A program made the translations under genes and the position numbers. The notes under the pieces were generated by a model. That model saw only the letters and a list, made by a program, of their open reading frames with translations, was not told the DNA's origin and did no database searches. DNA of 64,000 bases from Staphylotrichum longicolle (lineage: Eukaryota > Ascomycota > Sordariomycetes > Sordariales > Chaetomiaceae), in assembly GCA_019096155.1 (NCBI GenBank), contig JAHCVI010000003.1, forward strand, positions 496,001 to 560,000, read 5' to 3'. Numbering within the stretch: the first letter of the stretch is position 1; the number at the start of each line of letters is the position of its first letter. Below are positions 11,319 to 21,394 of the stretch, piece after piece.

Positions 11319-14300
11319 ATGGCGTCCAATGGCACTCAAGAGACCTTTGCGGTCCCCAACGTGCTGGCAGCAATGCTGACCATGCGCAGCGGGGACAACG
11401 ACAAGAAGAAGGTCGCTGTCGACTACTTGGGCAGGTTTCAGAAATCGGTCAGTCCAACACTGTTTGAGCTCCTTGGGGGAGGGTGCTGACTGCTCCTAGA
11501 ACGATGCGTGGACGACGACGATATCCATCCTCCAGAACTCGACCGAGGCGGAAGCCCAGCTGTTTGCCGCGACGACCCTAAAGGGCAAGGTACATGGAAT
11601 ATGAGGCCCCCCACCAGGCGCAAGAGACAGGAGCTGACTTGGCAAAGATCACATACGACCTCGGGACCCAGATTTCCGAGGCCGACCTGCCGGCCCTGCG
11701 CAGTCAGATCCTGCTGCTGCTTAAGAAGTTTGCGGCGGGGCCCAAGCCCGTCCGGGTTCAGCTGTGCGTGTGCCTCGCCATCCTCGCCATCCAGATGCAG
11801 ACATGGAAGGACGTGCTGCCCACCGTTGTCTCGACCCTCGGGAACGACGTCGCGAGCCACGCCTGCATCCTGGATTTCCTGCGCGTGCTCCCCGAAGAGG
11901 TCACCGAAGGCCGAAAGATCACCTTGTCTGTATGTGGACCGATACCTCGCGACTCGCCTCTACCACCTCGGCATCCCGTTCGCGCGGATCGACCTAGGAT
12001 CAGTGTCTAATTCGGTCGTGATAGGAAGAAGACCTCGCCCAGAGGACATCAGAGCTGCTGGCGGACAACGCCGAGCAGGTGGTGCAGTTGCTCGTCAACT
12101 ATGCGCAGTCGTCGCGTGAGTGTTTTGTTCCCCGCCGGCATGCGATTGACGCTGACGTTTCCCAGCCGCCGCTGCGACTAATCCCCAGCTGTTTGACTGC
12201 ATCAGCTCATGGCTCCGTGAGGTGCCCGTCAGTGTCATTGTCAACTCGCCCCTGATGAACGCGGTGCTCCATGGCATCACCGATGACAAGTCACTGTTGG
12301 CCGCGGCCGACTGCCTCGGGATCATCTGCAGAGAGACCAAGGACGTCGATGACAACCTCGACACCATCCAAGCCCTCCTTCCAAAGGTGCTCGAGCTCAG
12401 GCCGCGTATTCAGGCGCTAGTAGATGACGAGGACACCGAGGGGTTCAAGGCCATCACCAAGGTGTTTGCCGACGCTGGCGAATCCTGGGTCTTGATCATC
12501 GCCCGCCAACCTCAGCACTTCCGCCCCTTGGTCGAGTGCCTGCTGGAGTGCTGCGCGAGGGACAAGGAGAGGGACGTGATTGCCTACACTTTCTCGTTCT
12601 GGTACGAACTGAAGCAATACTTGACGCTGGACCACTACATGGAGGCGCGGGTGCAGCTCCTCGACGTCTACGCCAAGCTCGTCGACATCATGCTCACGCA
12701 GCTCGAGTACCCGCATTCGGACAACCCGAACGAGCTCGACCTCTTTGACGGCGACCGGGAGCAGGAGGAGAAGTTCCGCGAGTTCCGCCATCATATGGGG
12801 GATACGCTCAAGGATGCGTGCGAGGTCATGGGTGTGGCCGCCTGCCTTACGAAGGTTCACGACGCCATCAAGCTGTGGCAGGAGAAGTACGGCAGCCAGG
12901 CGACGCCGACGGCAGTGCCCCACTGGCAGTCGCTCGAGTCTCCGCTGTTTGCCATGCGGGCTATGGGCCGGATGGTGGAATCGCACGACAGCAGTGTGCT
13001 GCCTCAGATCTTCCCTCTCCTGGTTCAGATCCCCATCAGCAACGAGAAGCTGCGGTTCGCGGCCATCATGGTCTTTGGCCGCTACACCGAGTGGACCGCG
13101 GCGCATCCCGAGTTCTTGCAGCCACAGTTCCAGTACATCGTGTCGTCGTTCCAGACCGACTCCCAGGAGATCCTCCGTGCTGCCGCGCAGGCCTTCATGT
13201 ACTTCTGCGTGGACTGCAAGCAGGTGCTTGCGTCGCAGGTCATCGAGCTCCAGGCGTTTTATGACCAGATCCTGGACAAGCTCCCTGTCTCAAGCAAGGA
13301 GGAAATCACGGAAGGCGTCGCCTACGTCGTCGGGGTTCAGAAGGCCGAGGACCTGTACAAGCTCCTCAAGCTCTACTGTGATCCTCTGGTGCAGCGGTTG
13401 ATGGTCAAGGCCAACACAGCCACCGACAACAAGACAAAGCTCGATCTTGCTGGTAAGCCTGCTCATCCTCTAGACACGAACGAATGCTGACCGGCTAGAC
13501 CACATCAACCTCATCACCTTCTTTATCCAGCAGGTTGTGCCGTACATCCCCAACAACACCGAGAACCCCGCTGTCAAGTATTGGCAAGAGGTCTTCCCCG
13601 TCATGTCGACCATCCTCGACAACTTCATTGACTTTGTCCCAATCTGCGAGCGTGTCTGCCGCTCCTGGCGGTTCATGGTTATCTCGTATCGGACGGCCAT
13701 CACGCCTCTCCTGGGGCCGCTGGCCAACAAGTTGGCGGAGGGCTTCGCGCAGTCAAAGCAAGGCTGCTTCCTCTGGGCGACGAGCGCCATCCTGCGCGAG
13801 TTCTCCGAGGACAGGGAACACGTGGAAGACGGCATCACGGACAACATCTACGTCTTCTTCGAGGCTCAAGCGACAAGCGTGCTCCGCATCATGAGCGACC
13901 TCCCCCCTGTCGACCTCCCAGACGTCATTGAGGATTTCTACCGCCTTCTTATCGACGCTCTCCTTTACTACCCCACCAAGCTCATTCCTTCTCCGCTATT
14001 TACCCCCATCTTCCAGGCCGCCATCTCTTCCCTCGCGCTGGAGAAGCAGGAGCCCGTCTCGGCGGCGCTCCACTATATTCGCGACCTCCTCACCTACGGC
14101 GGCACGAACCCCGCCGCGTCCGGCAGCGACCTGGGCCCGGCTGGTCAGCAGCTGCGGCAGATCGTCAAGCAGCTCCTCCTGTCCCAAGGCGAAGCGCTGG
14201 TCAAGCAGACGCTCGCTGGCATGATGATTACGTTCCCGCGTGACTGCTTCGCCGATGGCAGCGGCGTGCTGCTGGGCATGTTTGAGCTGCTCCCCGCGGA

Positions 14301-14538
14301 GACGGCGCAGTGGGTCGACCGCACTGTGCGCATGCTGCCGCAGGGCACCATGACCGCGGCCGAGGCGGACCGCCTGCAGGCCAAGATCAAGGACAAGCTG
14401 CAGGGCCCGGATCCTGCTAACGTCAGGCAAATCCGTGTGCTGCTGCAAGACTTTACGAACACGTACCGGAGGCGGTATGTGGCGCCCCGCGACGGGCTGG
14501 GGCAGTTGGAGGCGGCCCGCTTTCACTTCAGCGGATAG
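11319..14538 (+). CDS. MTR10: importin-beta family receptor Mtr10 (transportin-3 type)
   Basis: Six exons: 11319..11447, 11500..11589, 11648..11929, 12025..12115, 12166..13452 and 13499..14538, giving 972 residues, normal for the family. All introns are 46-95 nt and all phases agree. The N-terminus (VPNVLAAMLTMRSGD, VAVDYLGRFQKSNDAW, ILQNSTEAEAQLFAATTLKGK) is the importin-beta N-terminal Ran-binding HEAT region. HEAT-type helices continue to the end (CFLWATSAILREF, LAGMMITFPRDCFADG). Mtr10/TNPO3 carries SR-type RNA-binding proteins into the nucleus and also affects tRNA traffic. One acceptor is AAG (before 11648). Convergent with the next gene. Confidence 0.94.
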
Positions 14539-15682
14539 GAAATCGAGAGGATGAGGCGGGGCTAAGCTTTCGAGGTTTGCAAAGGGTTGATTTGGGTGTG
14601 AAGCAGACGAGCGTCCTCCCAAAGCGGAGAACTGCGGCTCTTCGTTGGAGGACTTGAGGAAATGGTTGGTGAGCGACGGGATCCGTGACGAGAGAAGCGG
14701 GGGCGGAGGATCATGCATTAGACAGGACAGCGAAGGAAATGGAATGGGATGGCATGGCATGGATGACATGGGATGAGTTGATGGATGTGCGCCCCGACTT
14801 TGGGCGTTTTGCTTCGGAAGAGGCACAGAAGTGGCTGTAGACGTGTCGTGTGTATGTAGGTAGAATATCAGCCTTGATGGATGGGATTACTTGCGGGGAA
14901 CGGGGATTTGTACTGGGACGATAGTCAAAAGCACGGCGACGAGAGACAGAAAGGGTGGTCAGCTAGGGCCAGGGCGATTTAGGCGCGAGATATCCAAACT
15001 TTGATGGAAAACTTACGTCGTCAGTGCTTGATCTACACGGGTGTCATATGCTGCCATCTGCGTAATCGACATTGGAGGGAACGGTGCTGCGGCTGGTAAG
15101 ATGGTTCAGGGGAAACGTCAAGAAGAAAAGGAAAGGAGATCCATACAAAAACTCACCGATCGATTCTCTTTGTGGGTCGAAGGGAGATGGAAGGGCCACT
15201 CGCAATTCTTTCTCGAGGAAAAGAAGCTTGCAGGCTCCGTAGGAAACCCAGTCAGCTAGGAGGCATCTCATCGAGGCATTGGCATCTCATTGAATGGAAT
15301 TATCCTGTTCATACTAAAATCCATGGCTCTTTACGTTTCAGCTCGAGGATATGGTTCAGCCAGAACTGTCAAATGCGAATCTTGACCGCTAGCCATGTCT
15401 TGTTCCCAGCCAAGGTTCAAATATGAGATGCTGGCCCCGGCCATAATATAACCCCGACCTCGTCTCCCCTTACCACCGTTGATATAGTTCGAGTTCCATC
15501 ATACTAAGATGCTAAATACGGCAGCCATCCGTCTCTAAACACAGCTGGTAATTCCCGTTTCCATAAGTTGCCATATGCCCAACATCACTAAGACATAGTC
15601 ACTAAAGCCCCTGAGGTCACACATCGTTCCCGCTCCAAGTCAGAAATGTGTCGGCGTGGATTTGCCTAGCGCTTCTCTGTCC
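14539..15682. other. intergenic, with a candidate minus-strand spliced transcript
   Basis: This lies between the stop codons of MTR10 (+) and the SLATT gene (-). On the minus strand it holds two strong donors (GTGAGT at 15157-15152, GTAAGT at about 15017) and matching pyrimidine-AG acceptors. The phase runs through the first intron and gives a peptide reading RVALPSPFDPQRESI / AAAPFPPMSITQMAAYD. I cannot identify it and do not call a full CDS. Confidence 0.35.
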
Positions 15683-16573
15683 TCACTGGCACTCACGTCG
15701 GGCATGAACAGATGGCTGCGGGCATGCCATGACATTGTTCTGGCTTATGGTCACCGGAGAGCTCGTATAGACCTCGGGCTTATTGGACAAGACGGTGCTC
15801 CGGGCGTTCTGGAAGCGGGCGTAGCACTCGTTGAGGATGTCTTCCACCGTCTGCTGTGCCTCGACGATGCCCGTGTCGAGGACCTCCTGTGACAGACATA
15901 GTTAGCGAGCCGAAGGAGGGTGAAAGAGGAAGGAGCTTACTCTGATGTAGTCCTCGACCTGGATAAACTGGGCTTTGTCCATGCGGTAACGGTCGGGCAG
16001 GCCGCTGTTGTGCAGCAAACCGATCAGGCCCGCACCGACGGTGTTGACGGCGGCGAGCGCGGTGATGGGCGTGGCCTCGCGCTTTGGCAGAGAGCCGAGA
16101 GCGGTGAGGATGGCGCCGACCATGACTTGAAGAACCATGAGGAACCAGTGCATTGTGCTGAGCAGCTGGAACCCGATAGAATACTTGGTCCGCTGCTTCA
16201 CGATGTCCCGGTAGAGTCCGTCCGGAAGGCCCTTGGGCGGCCAATACCAGCAGGTCAGATGGACAACTTGATGCTCCTCGCCCTCACTGATGGCGCCAAT
16301 TCCGTGGGCAACACGAGCCCATTCGGTGGGGGAGAGGAAGCGGTGCTGAACGGAGGAGCCGCCGGGTTGCGGGTGGTCTCCCAGTGGAGGACCGGAAATG
16401 GAAGGAGGCGCATTCGGGGGGTTGGCCGGAGGTTGGTTGACAGAGTTGGCGGGAGGGACTGGGATACTGGACCGTCTCTCAGACTTGTAGTAGCTTCCAG
16501 TCAGCCTCGGGTGGTCGGCGCCGTTGCTGGGAGGGACGCCCTGGTGAGTCTGGTCTTTGCTGGAAGACGCCAT
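15683..16573 (-). CDS. SLATT-type two-transmembrane protein (fungal SLATT/DUF4231-like)
   Basis: Exons 16573..15941 and 15886..15683 (54-nt intron, GTAAGC...ACAG), giving 278 residues. The N-terminal 85 residues are Pro/Ser-rich and look disordered. A conserved block follows (LYRDIVKQRTKYSIGFQLLS), then two membrane helices close together (WFLMVLQVMVGAILTALGSL and TALAAVNTVGAGLIGLLHN) and an amphipathic C-terminal helix (VEAQQTVEDILNECYARFQNARS). This is the layout of the SLATT superfamily, whose prokaryotic members are predicted membrane effectors linked to nucleotide-signalling defence systems. The role of the fungal branch is not established. A GTGAGT close to the stop could start another intron, so the C-terminus may be longer. 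Divergent from TRM1. Confidence 0.75.
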
Positions 16574-17198
16574 GGCGTGGATTAGGTTGGCTGAAACAAA
16601 TAGCACAGTTGGCTACGAAACCAACGTCCTGTCGAGGCGGGTATGGCAGTGCTGCACCCAAGGCTCGTCAATATCGGAGGGTGTTCAACGCAAAGAGACA
16701 GATATCATGTCAACTAAACCCACTTGAGCCGCAAGGCAGAAGGTTTTTGATGGAAGCTACAGAAAACAAACGAAAAGAAGACACCGAGCCCCATCTTGTT
16801 TTGGCAAGAATCACTGCGAGGAAAGAGAAGGGCTCCTCCATGCTTCCCTGTGTGGCCAGGAGCTCCTGCCTCGTTGACGCCAGAGGGAATCGCATCTAAC
16901 GATTAGCGGAAGGAGCCTATCAATGGACATGATCCTCCATCGAGACCACACTTCCCGTCCTTCTTCGCCATCATTAGCTTCCCAATCGACGCAAATTGGA
17001 AGGTAGCCGAGTAAAAGACAAGAAATGAGGGATGTTGGTGGTTACGGAGTACCATTGACAGGAACCCCTGAGGGTTCAAAGTGGGTCACCTCCGGCCAAA
17101 ATGTCACCGCCCGGCAGAATCCAAAAATTTAGGGGATCCAGAACCTCGGACAGTGCTGAAGCTCGCGCAGAGCCAGGTGAGACTTGCTCAAATCGCCC
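16574..17198. promoter_or_regulatory. divergent promoter region, SLATT gene / TRM1
   Basis: About 625 bp between two divergent start codons. No distinct motif is recognised and no other gene is seen. Confidence 0.4.
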
Positions 17199-19358
17199 AT
17201 GCGCCCAAGCCCGTTGGCTGCTTCTCTCTGGCGCATTTCCAGACATGTGAGAAAGCCATTGCTGCCACGACCATACCACGTACCCATCGTCTCGATCCGC
17301 ACCATGTCCGACACAATCCTCGACCTCAGCGCGACCCCCGCCGAGGGGCAGCGCATCAAGCACAACGATGTCGTCTACCACACGGTCAAGGAGGGCCTCG
17401 CTCATATCCTGGTGCCCGAGAACTCGGAGAAGGACGGCCAGACCGTGCAGCAGGTCTTCTACAACCCGATCCAGCAGTTCAACCGCGACTTGACCATCCT
17501 CGCCATGAAGGCCTACGGCAAGGAGCGCATCCAGCAGAAGCAAGCCGCCAGCAAACACCGGGCTGGCAAGTTCGCCGACAAGAAGAGGAAGCGGAAGGAG
17601 CAGGTGCAGGGTGAGCAGGCACAGAGTGAACGCCCTGCCAAGTCTCCGAAGCTTGGTGTGACAGAGTCTGCCGAGGCGCAAGCGGATACCGAGATGCAAG
17701 ACGCGACGGAGGAGCAAGCGCCAGAGAAGCCCACGGAAGCGGAGCAGCCCGAGGAAGCGGCGGAGACGGCGGAGGCGATTGGAGGTTCGGCGGAGGACGG
17801 TACCGAAGGAAAGAAGGAACCCGCGCCCACATTCACCATCCTCGATGCCCTCTCTGCCAGTGGCCTCCGCGCGCTGCGCTACGCCCACGAAATACCCTTC
17901 CTGACGACGGTGACGGCAAACGACATCCTCAAAAAGGCTGCGGAGGCGATCGAGCGCAATGCCACCCACAACGGGCTTCGCGACAAGATCAACGTCTCGG
18001 TCGACGATGCTCTCGCGCACATGTACAGCATCGTTGTGCGCGAGCTGCGCCGGATCACCCTGTCCAAGAACAAGCCGGGGCCGAGCGAAAAGTACGACAT
18101 CATCGATCTCGATCCGTACGGAAGCGCGGCGCCATTCCTGGACGCTGCGGTCCAAGCCGTGCGGGACGATGGTGGCCTGCTCTGCGTCACCTGCACAGAC
18201 TCGGGCGTCTGGGCTTCCAACGGCTACCCGGAAAAGTGCTACTCTTTGTACGGAGGTATCCCCGTAAAGGGGTGGTATTCGCATGAAGTTGGAATCAGGC
18301 TCATCTTGCACGCCATCGAATCGTCGGCGATGAAGTACGGCCTAGCGATGGAGCCGCTGCTGTCGCTGTCAGTCGACTTTTATAGCAGAGTCTTTGTGCG
18401 CATCAGGAAGTCGCCGTCCATGGTCAAGTTCCAGGGGGGCAAGAACATGGTCATCTACAGCTGTGGGACGGGCTGCGGCGCGTGGACGACGCAGCCCCTT
18501 ATGAAGAACAAGCCATCTCCGAACAAGAAGGGCAGTGGTATTTTCTACAAACACGGCTTTGCGAGGGCGCCGACGGCGAACACGACCTGTGAACACTGCG
18601 GCTCGACCATGCACCTTGCAGGCCCCATGTATGCGGGACGCATCCACTCGCCCGAGTTTGTCAAGAGCGTTATCTCTGAGGCAGAGGAAGCATCCCCCGA
18701 AGTCTACGGCACAAAGGAGAGAATCAAGGGTATGCTGCAGACGGCACTCGAGGAGTTCTTGCCCTCTCCCGCGGAGATTGAGGCCGCAGCGAACGAGAAC
18801 GGCGACACCACCAAGAAGCTGAAGAGGAGCTTGACGGAAGCGCAGGTCGCGGCGCTCGACCCGTACCCCTTCTACTTCCACCCTGCCCAAATATCAGGGA
18901 TCCTGCATTGCGCCAGCCCCCCAGAGAGCGCGCTGCGGGGCGCACTGCTTGGCCTGGGATATCGCGTCACCCGCAGCCACTGCAAGGCCGGCAGCATGAA
19001 GACGGATGCTCCGTGGTCCATCATCTGGCACGTCTTCAGGGAGTGGATCCGCCAAAAGGCGCCCATTAAGGAAGAGAACATCAAGCCCGGCAGCGTCGCC
19101 TTCCGGATCCTGGGGCTGGGCAAGAAGTCAAAGTCTGAGGCCGAATCGGCAGAGCAGACCAATGGAAAGGACGAAAAGGAGACTTCGGAGGCATCCAAAC
19201 CTACCGAGGCGGCAGCGGAAGGTGCCAAGGACGACAAGCTGCCAGAGGTGGTTTTTGATGCGCAACTCGGGCAGTATCAGGACAAGGGCAAGTTCGTCCG
19301 GTACCAGATGAATCCGAGGGAGAACTGGGGCCCGATGAACCGAGCCACAGGAAAATAA
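17199..19358 (+). CDS. TRM1: tRNA (guanine26-N2)-dimethyltransferase Trm1
   Basis: Intronless, 719 residues from ATG 17199. Trm1 makes m2,2G26 in nuclear and mitochondrial tRNAs with S-adenosylmethionine. Visible are the SAM motif ILDALSASGLRALRYA (about residues 213-228), the catalytic DLDPYGSAAPFLDAA (about 301-315), the family block VKGWYSHEVGIR, and paired cysteines (YSCGTGCG, TTCEHCGS). An acidic/lysine-rich insert (about residues 110-205) splits the N-terminal part and contains a basic KKRKRK stretch that could be a nuclear signal. Between the first ATG and a second ATG at 17304 (MSDTILDLSATPA) lie 35 residues rich in Arg and Ser with no acidic residue, a likely mitochondrial presequence. 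Two start codons would give mitochondrial and nuclear forms, as known for yeast Trm1. Confidence 0.95.
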   Translation: MRPSPLAASLWRISRHVRKPLLPRPYHVPIVSIRTMSDTILDLSATPAEGQRIKHNDVVYHTVKEGLAHILVPENSEKDGQTVQQVFYNPIQQFNRDLTILAMKAYGKERIQQKQAASKHRAGKFADKKRKRKEQVQGEQAQSERPAKSPKLGVTESAEAQADTEMQDATEEQAPEKPTEAEQPEEAAETAEAIGGSAEDGTEGKKEPAPTFTILDALSASGLRALRYAHEIPFLTTVTANDILKKAAEAIERNATHNGLRDKINVSVDDALAHMYSIVVRELRRITLSKNKPGPSEKYDIIDLDPYGSAAPFLDAAVQAVRDDGGLLCVTCTDSGVWASNGYPEKCYSLYGGIPVKGWYSHEVGIRLILHAIESSAMKYGLAMEPLLSLSVDFYSRVFVRIRKSPSMVKFQGGKNMVIYSCGTGCGAWTTQPLMKNKPSPNKKGSGIFYKHGFARAPTANTTCEHCGSTMHLAGPMYAGRIHSPEFVKSVISEAEEASPEVYGTKERIKGMLQTALEEFLPSPAEIEAAANENGDTTKKLKRSLTEAQVAALDPYPFYFHPAQISGILHCASPPESALRGALLGLGYRVTRSHCKAGSMKTDAPWSIIWHVFREWIRQKAPIKEENIKPGSVAFRILGLGKKSKSEAESAEQTNGKDEKETSEASKPTEAAAEGAKDDKLPEVVFDAQLGQYQDKGKFVRYQMNPRENWGPMNRATGK

Positions 19359-19811
19359 TTACCCGGATGCCTGGAGCTACTCGCACATCTTCAATGAATG
19401 TTCCGAGTCCGAGAATCGCGGGCCGGATGACACGGGATCCATGCTCCACCGAACCGGACCAGGTCAGTAAATTCCGCCGTCACTTGCTCCGCCCCAGCGC
19501 GTTCCACTGCCTCGGCCCACTCCACCGCCGGGCGACAGAACCCCACGGGCGGTGATAACGCAATTTAGCCCGGTCGCAATTGCGCGGGTTTGATTGACTC
19601 AGCGGCGCAGCAGCTGCTGTCAAGGCAGCCATCTTGGCTGGGGATTAGAAATCCAGAGACCTACTATCCATGTGAACCTGAGAGAATCCACTCAATCGCT
19701 TGCACTGTTGCGCTGTTTCGTTATCCAAATCTTTCTTCTTTTCGTCTGTTCAAGCCCCGCTCAAGTGGGTGTCGCACATTACCAGCCATACACTACTGAA
19801 ACCTCACCAAC
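19359..19811. promoter_or_regulatory. intergenic, TRM1 3' end to lipid kinase promoter
   Basis: About 450 bp between tandem genes. It should hold the TRM1 3' UTR and the promoter and leader of the lipid kinase gene. A pyrimidine-rich stretch (about 19725-19760) precedes the second gene. No other gene is seen. Confidence 0.4.
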
Positions 19812-21275
19812 ATGCCACAAGCGGCACCAGACTTGGACGTTGAGCAGTCTCAAAATGCCGGAGCGACGCGGAATGGCGCCGGCATTGGTCCCGTCTCCCA
19901 GATCCGAGAGGAGGAGGTAGTCCTTGTCCTAAGAGCAACCCAGGAGGCCGACGGCGGCTATCTGGTCTATTCACTTGTCGAGAGCGCGCCTTCAGACGGC
20001 GGCAAACCCTTCGGCCTCTCGGTTGTCCACACACCAGAACTACCCAAAGACGCATCCGTTCTGAAGGATCTCTTCTTCGACCAGGATGACATCCCACCAG
20101 CGCATCTCAGACGTCCCCGCGAGGTCCACGTTGTGGTGTCGACCCGCTCAGGACTCCGACTGGCGCCGGATTTCTATGAGGATGTGCTCAGTCCGCTGCT
20201 CAAAACCATCGGGTTGGAACCAACAGAAACCGACGGCAGTGGGTATCGGGTTACTGTGACCAAGAGCTCAAACACGGTCCGGGACTTCTCCCGCGAGTTG
20301 GGCAAGGACGACAAAGCTGGAGAGAAGACGGTCATCCTCCTGAGTGGTGACGGAGGCGTAGTCGACCTCTTGAACGGGCTCGACCACGCCTCGTCGCCGT
20401 CACACACTCCATCCCCGCCCACGATTGCTCTGCTCCCCCTCGGAACAGGCAATGCCCTCTTCCACTCCCTCCACAAGCCCCATTATTCCGCCCCAGCCCC
20501 CACGCCCTCCCCCCTGGTCCTCGGCCTGCGCACTCTCCTCAACGGCACCCCCTCCCCGCTCCCCACATTCAAAGCCTCCTTCTCTCCCGGCGCAAAGCTC
20601 ATCTCGGCGCCCGTCGACCACCCGGACCAGCACGCGGCCACGAGCGGCAAGGACCACGAAAAGGAAACGCCCGTCGCCCACCTCGTCGGCGCCATCGTCG
20701 CGTCCTACGGCTTCCACGCCAGCCTCGTCTGGGAGAGCGACACCCCGGCGTACCGCGTGCACGGCGACAAGCGCTTCGGCATGGCCGCGGCCGAGCTGCT
20801 CAAGGTGGCGCACGGGTACGACGCCACGGTGGAAGTCCGGCGGCGGTCGGGCGCCGCCGCTGGGGAACTCACGCCGCTCCATCCCTCCCGACACGGCGGC
20901 GATGGAGGGGGAGGAGCGGCGGGGGAGGGCAAGTTCAACTACGTCCTCGCGACGCTCGTGTCGAACCTCGAAAAGACGTTTTCCATCTCCCCCGCCGGCC
21001 GGCCGCTGGACGGGCGTCTGCGGCTGGTGCACTTTGGGGATGTGGGCGGGGACAGGACGATGGAGATCATGATGGCTGCGTACCGGGAGGGGGAGCACGT
21101 GGGGATGCAAGAGGTCGGGTATGAGGAAGTGGAGGAGGTCAAGGTGGCGATCGCGGAGGAGGATGCGCGGTGGCGCAAGGTTTGTGTGGATGGGAGTATT
21201 GTGGAGGTGGAAAGGGGTGGGTGGATGAAGGTGCAGAGGGAGGATGGGGAGAGGGTGAAGGTTCTTGTCGGTTGA
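19812..21275 (+). CDS. DAG kinase catalytic-domain protein (sphingoid base/diacylglycerol kinase-like)
   Basis: Intronless, 487 residues. The catalytic-domain marks are VHVVVSTRSG (about 105-114), the nucleotide-binding SGDGGVVDLLNGL (about 178-190) and LPLGTGNALFHSLH (about 208-221), followed by a C-terminal beta-rich part (VASYGFHASLVWESD, FNYVLATLVSNLEKTF, LVHFGDVGG). Enzymes with this fold phosphorylate diacylglycerol or long-chain sphingoid bases. Which lipid is used cannot be read from the sequence. It lacks the N-terminal extension of the large yeast Lcb4/Lcb5 enzymes. It runs convergently into the ABCF gene, with stops 120 bp apart. Confidence 0.85.
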   Translation: MPQAAPDLDVEQSQNAGATRNGAGIGPVSQIREEEVVLVLRATQEADGGYLVYSLVESAPSDGGKPFGLSVVHTPELPKDASVLKDLFFDQDDIPPAHLRRPREVHVVVSTRSGLRLAPDFYEDVLSPLLKTIGLEPTETDGSGYRVTVTKSSNTVRDFSRELGKDDKAGEKTVILLSGDGGVVDLLNGLDHASSPSHTPSPPTIALLPLGTGNALFHSLHKPHYSAPAPTPSPLVLGLRTLLNGTPSPLPTFKASFSPGAKLISAPVDHPDQHAATSGKDHEKETPVAHLVGAIVASYGFHASLVWESDTPAYRVHGDKRFGMAAAELLKVAHGYDATVEVRRRSGAAAGELTPLHPSRHGGDGGGGAAGEGKFNYVLATLVSNLEKTFSISPAGRPLDGRLRLVHFGDVGGDRTMEIMMAAYREGEHVGMQEVGYEEVEEVKVAIAEEDARWRKVCVDGSIVEVERGGWMKVQREDGERVKVLVG

Positions 21276-21394
21276 TAGAGTCTCGCTGGCTGATACTGAT
21301 ACATAGGGCGCGGATTGGATAGACATGTCGAGCACTCGCATAGAAAGACCTCTCGCCGAGGGTAATGGTTTCTAGACAGCAGTAACCACCACGG

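Noticed and set aside
11590..11647. plus-strand frame through the MTR10 intron (start at 11594)
   Set aside because: The apparent start lies inside an intron. The exon begins at 11648, and phase and homology-like sequence (KGK/ITYDLG) support splicing.
13996..14826. 276-codon minus-strand open frame overlapping the MTR10 3' end
   Set aside because: Its body is antisense to the conserved MTR10 C-terminus and it shows no motifs of its own.
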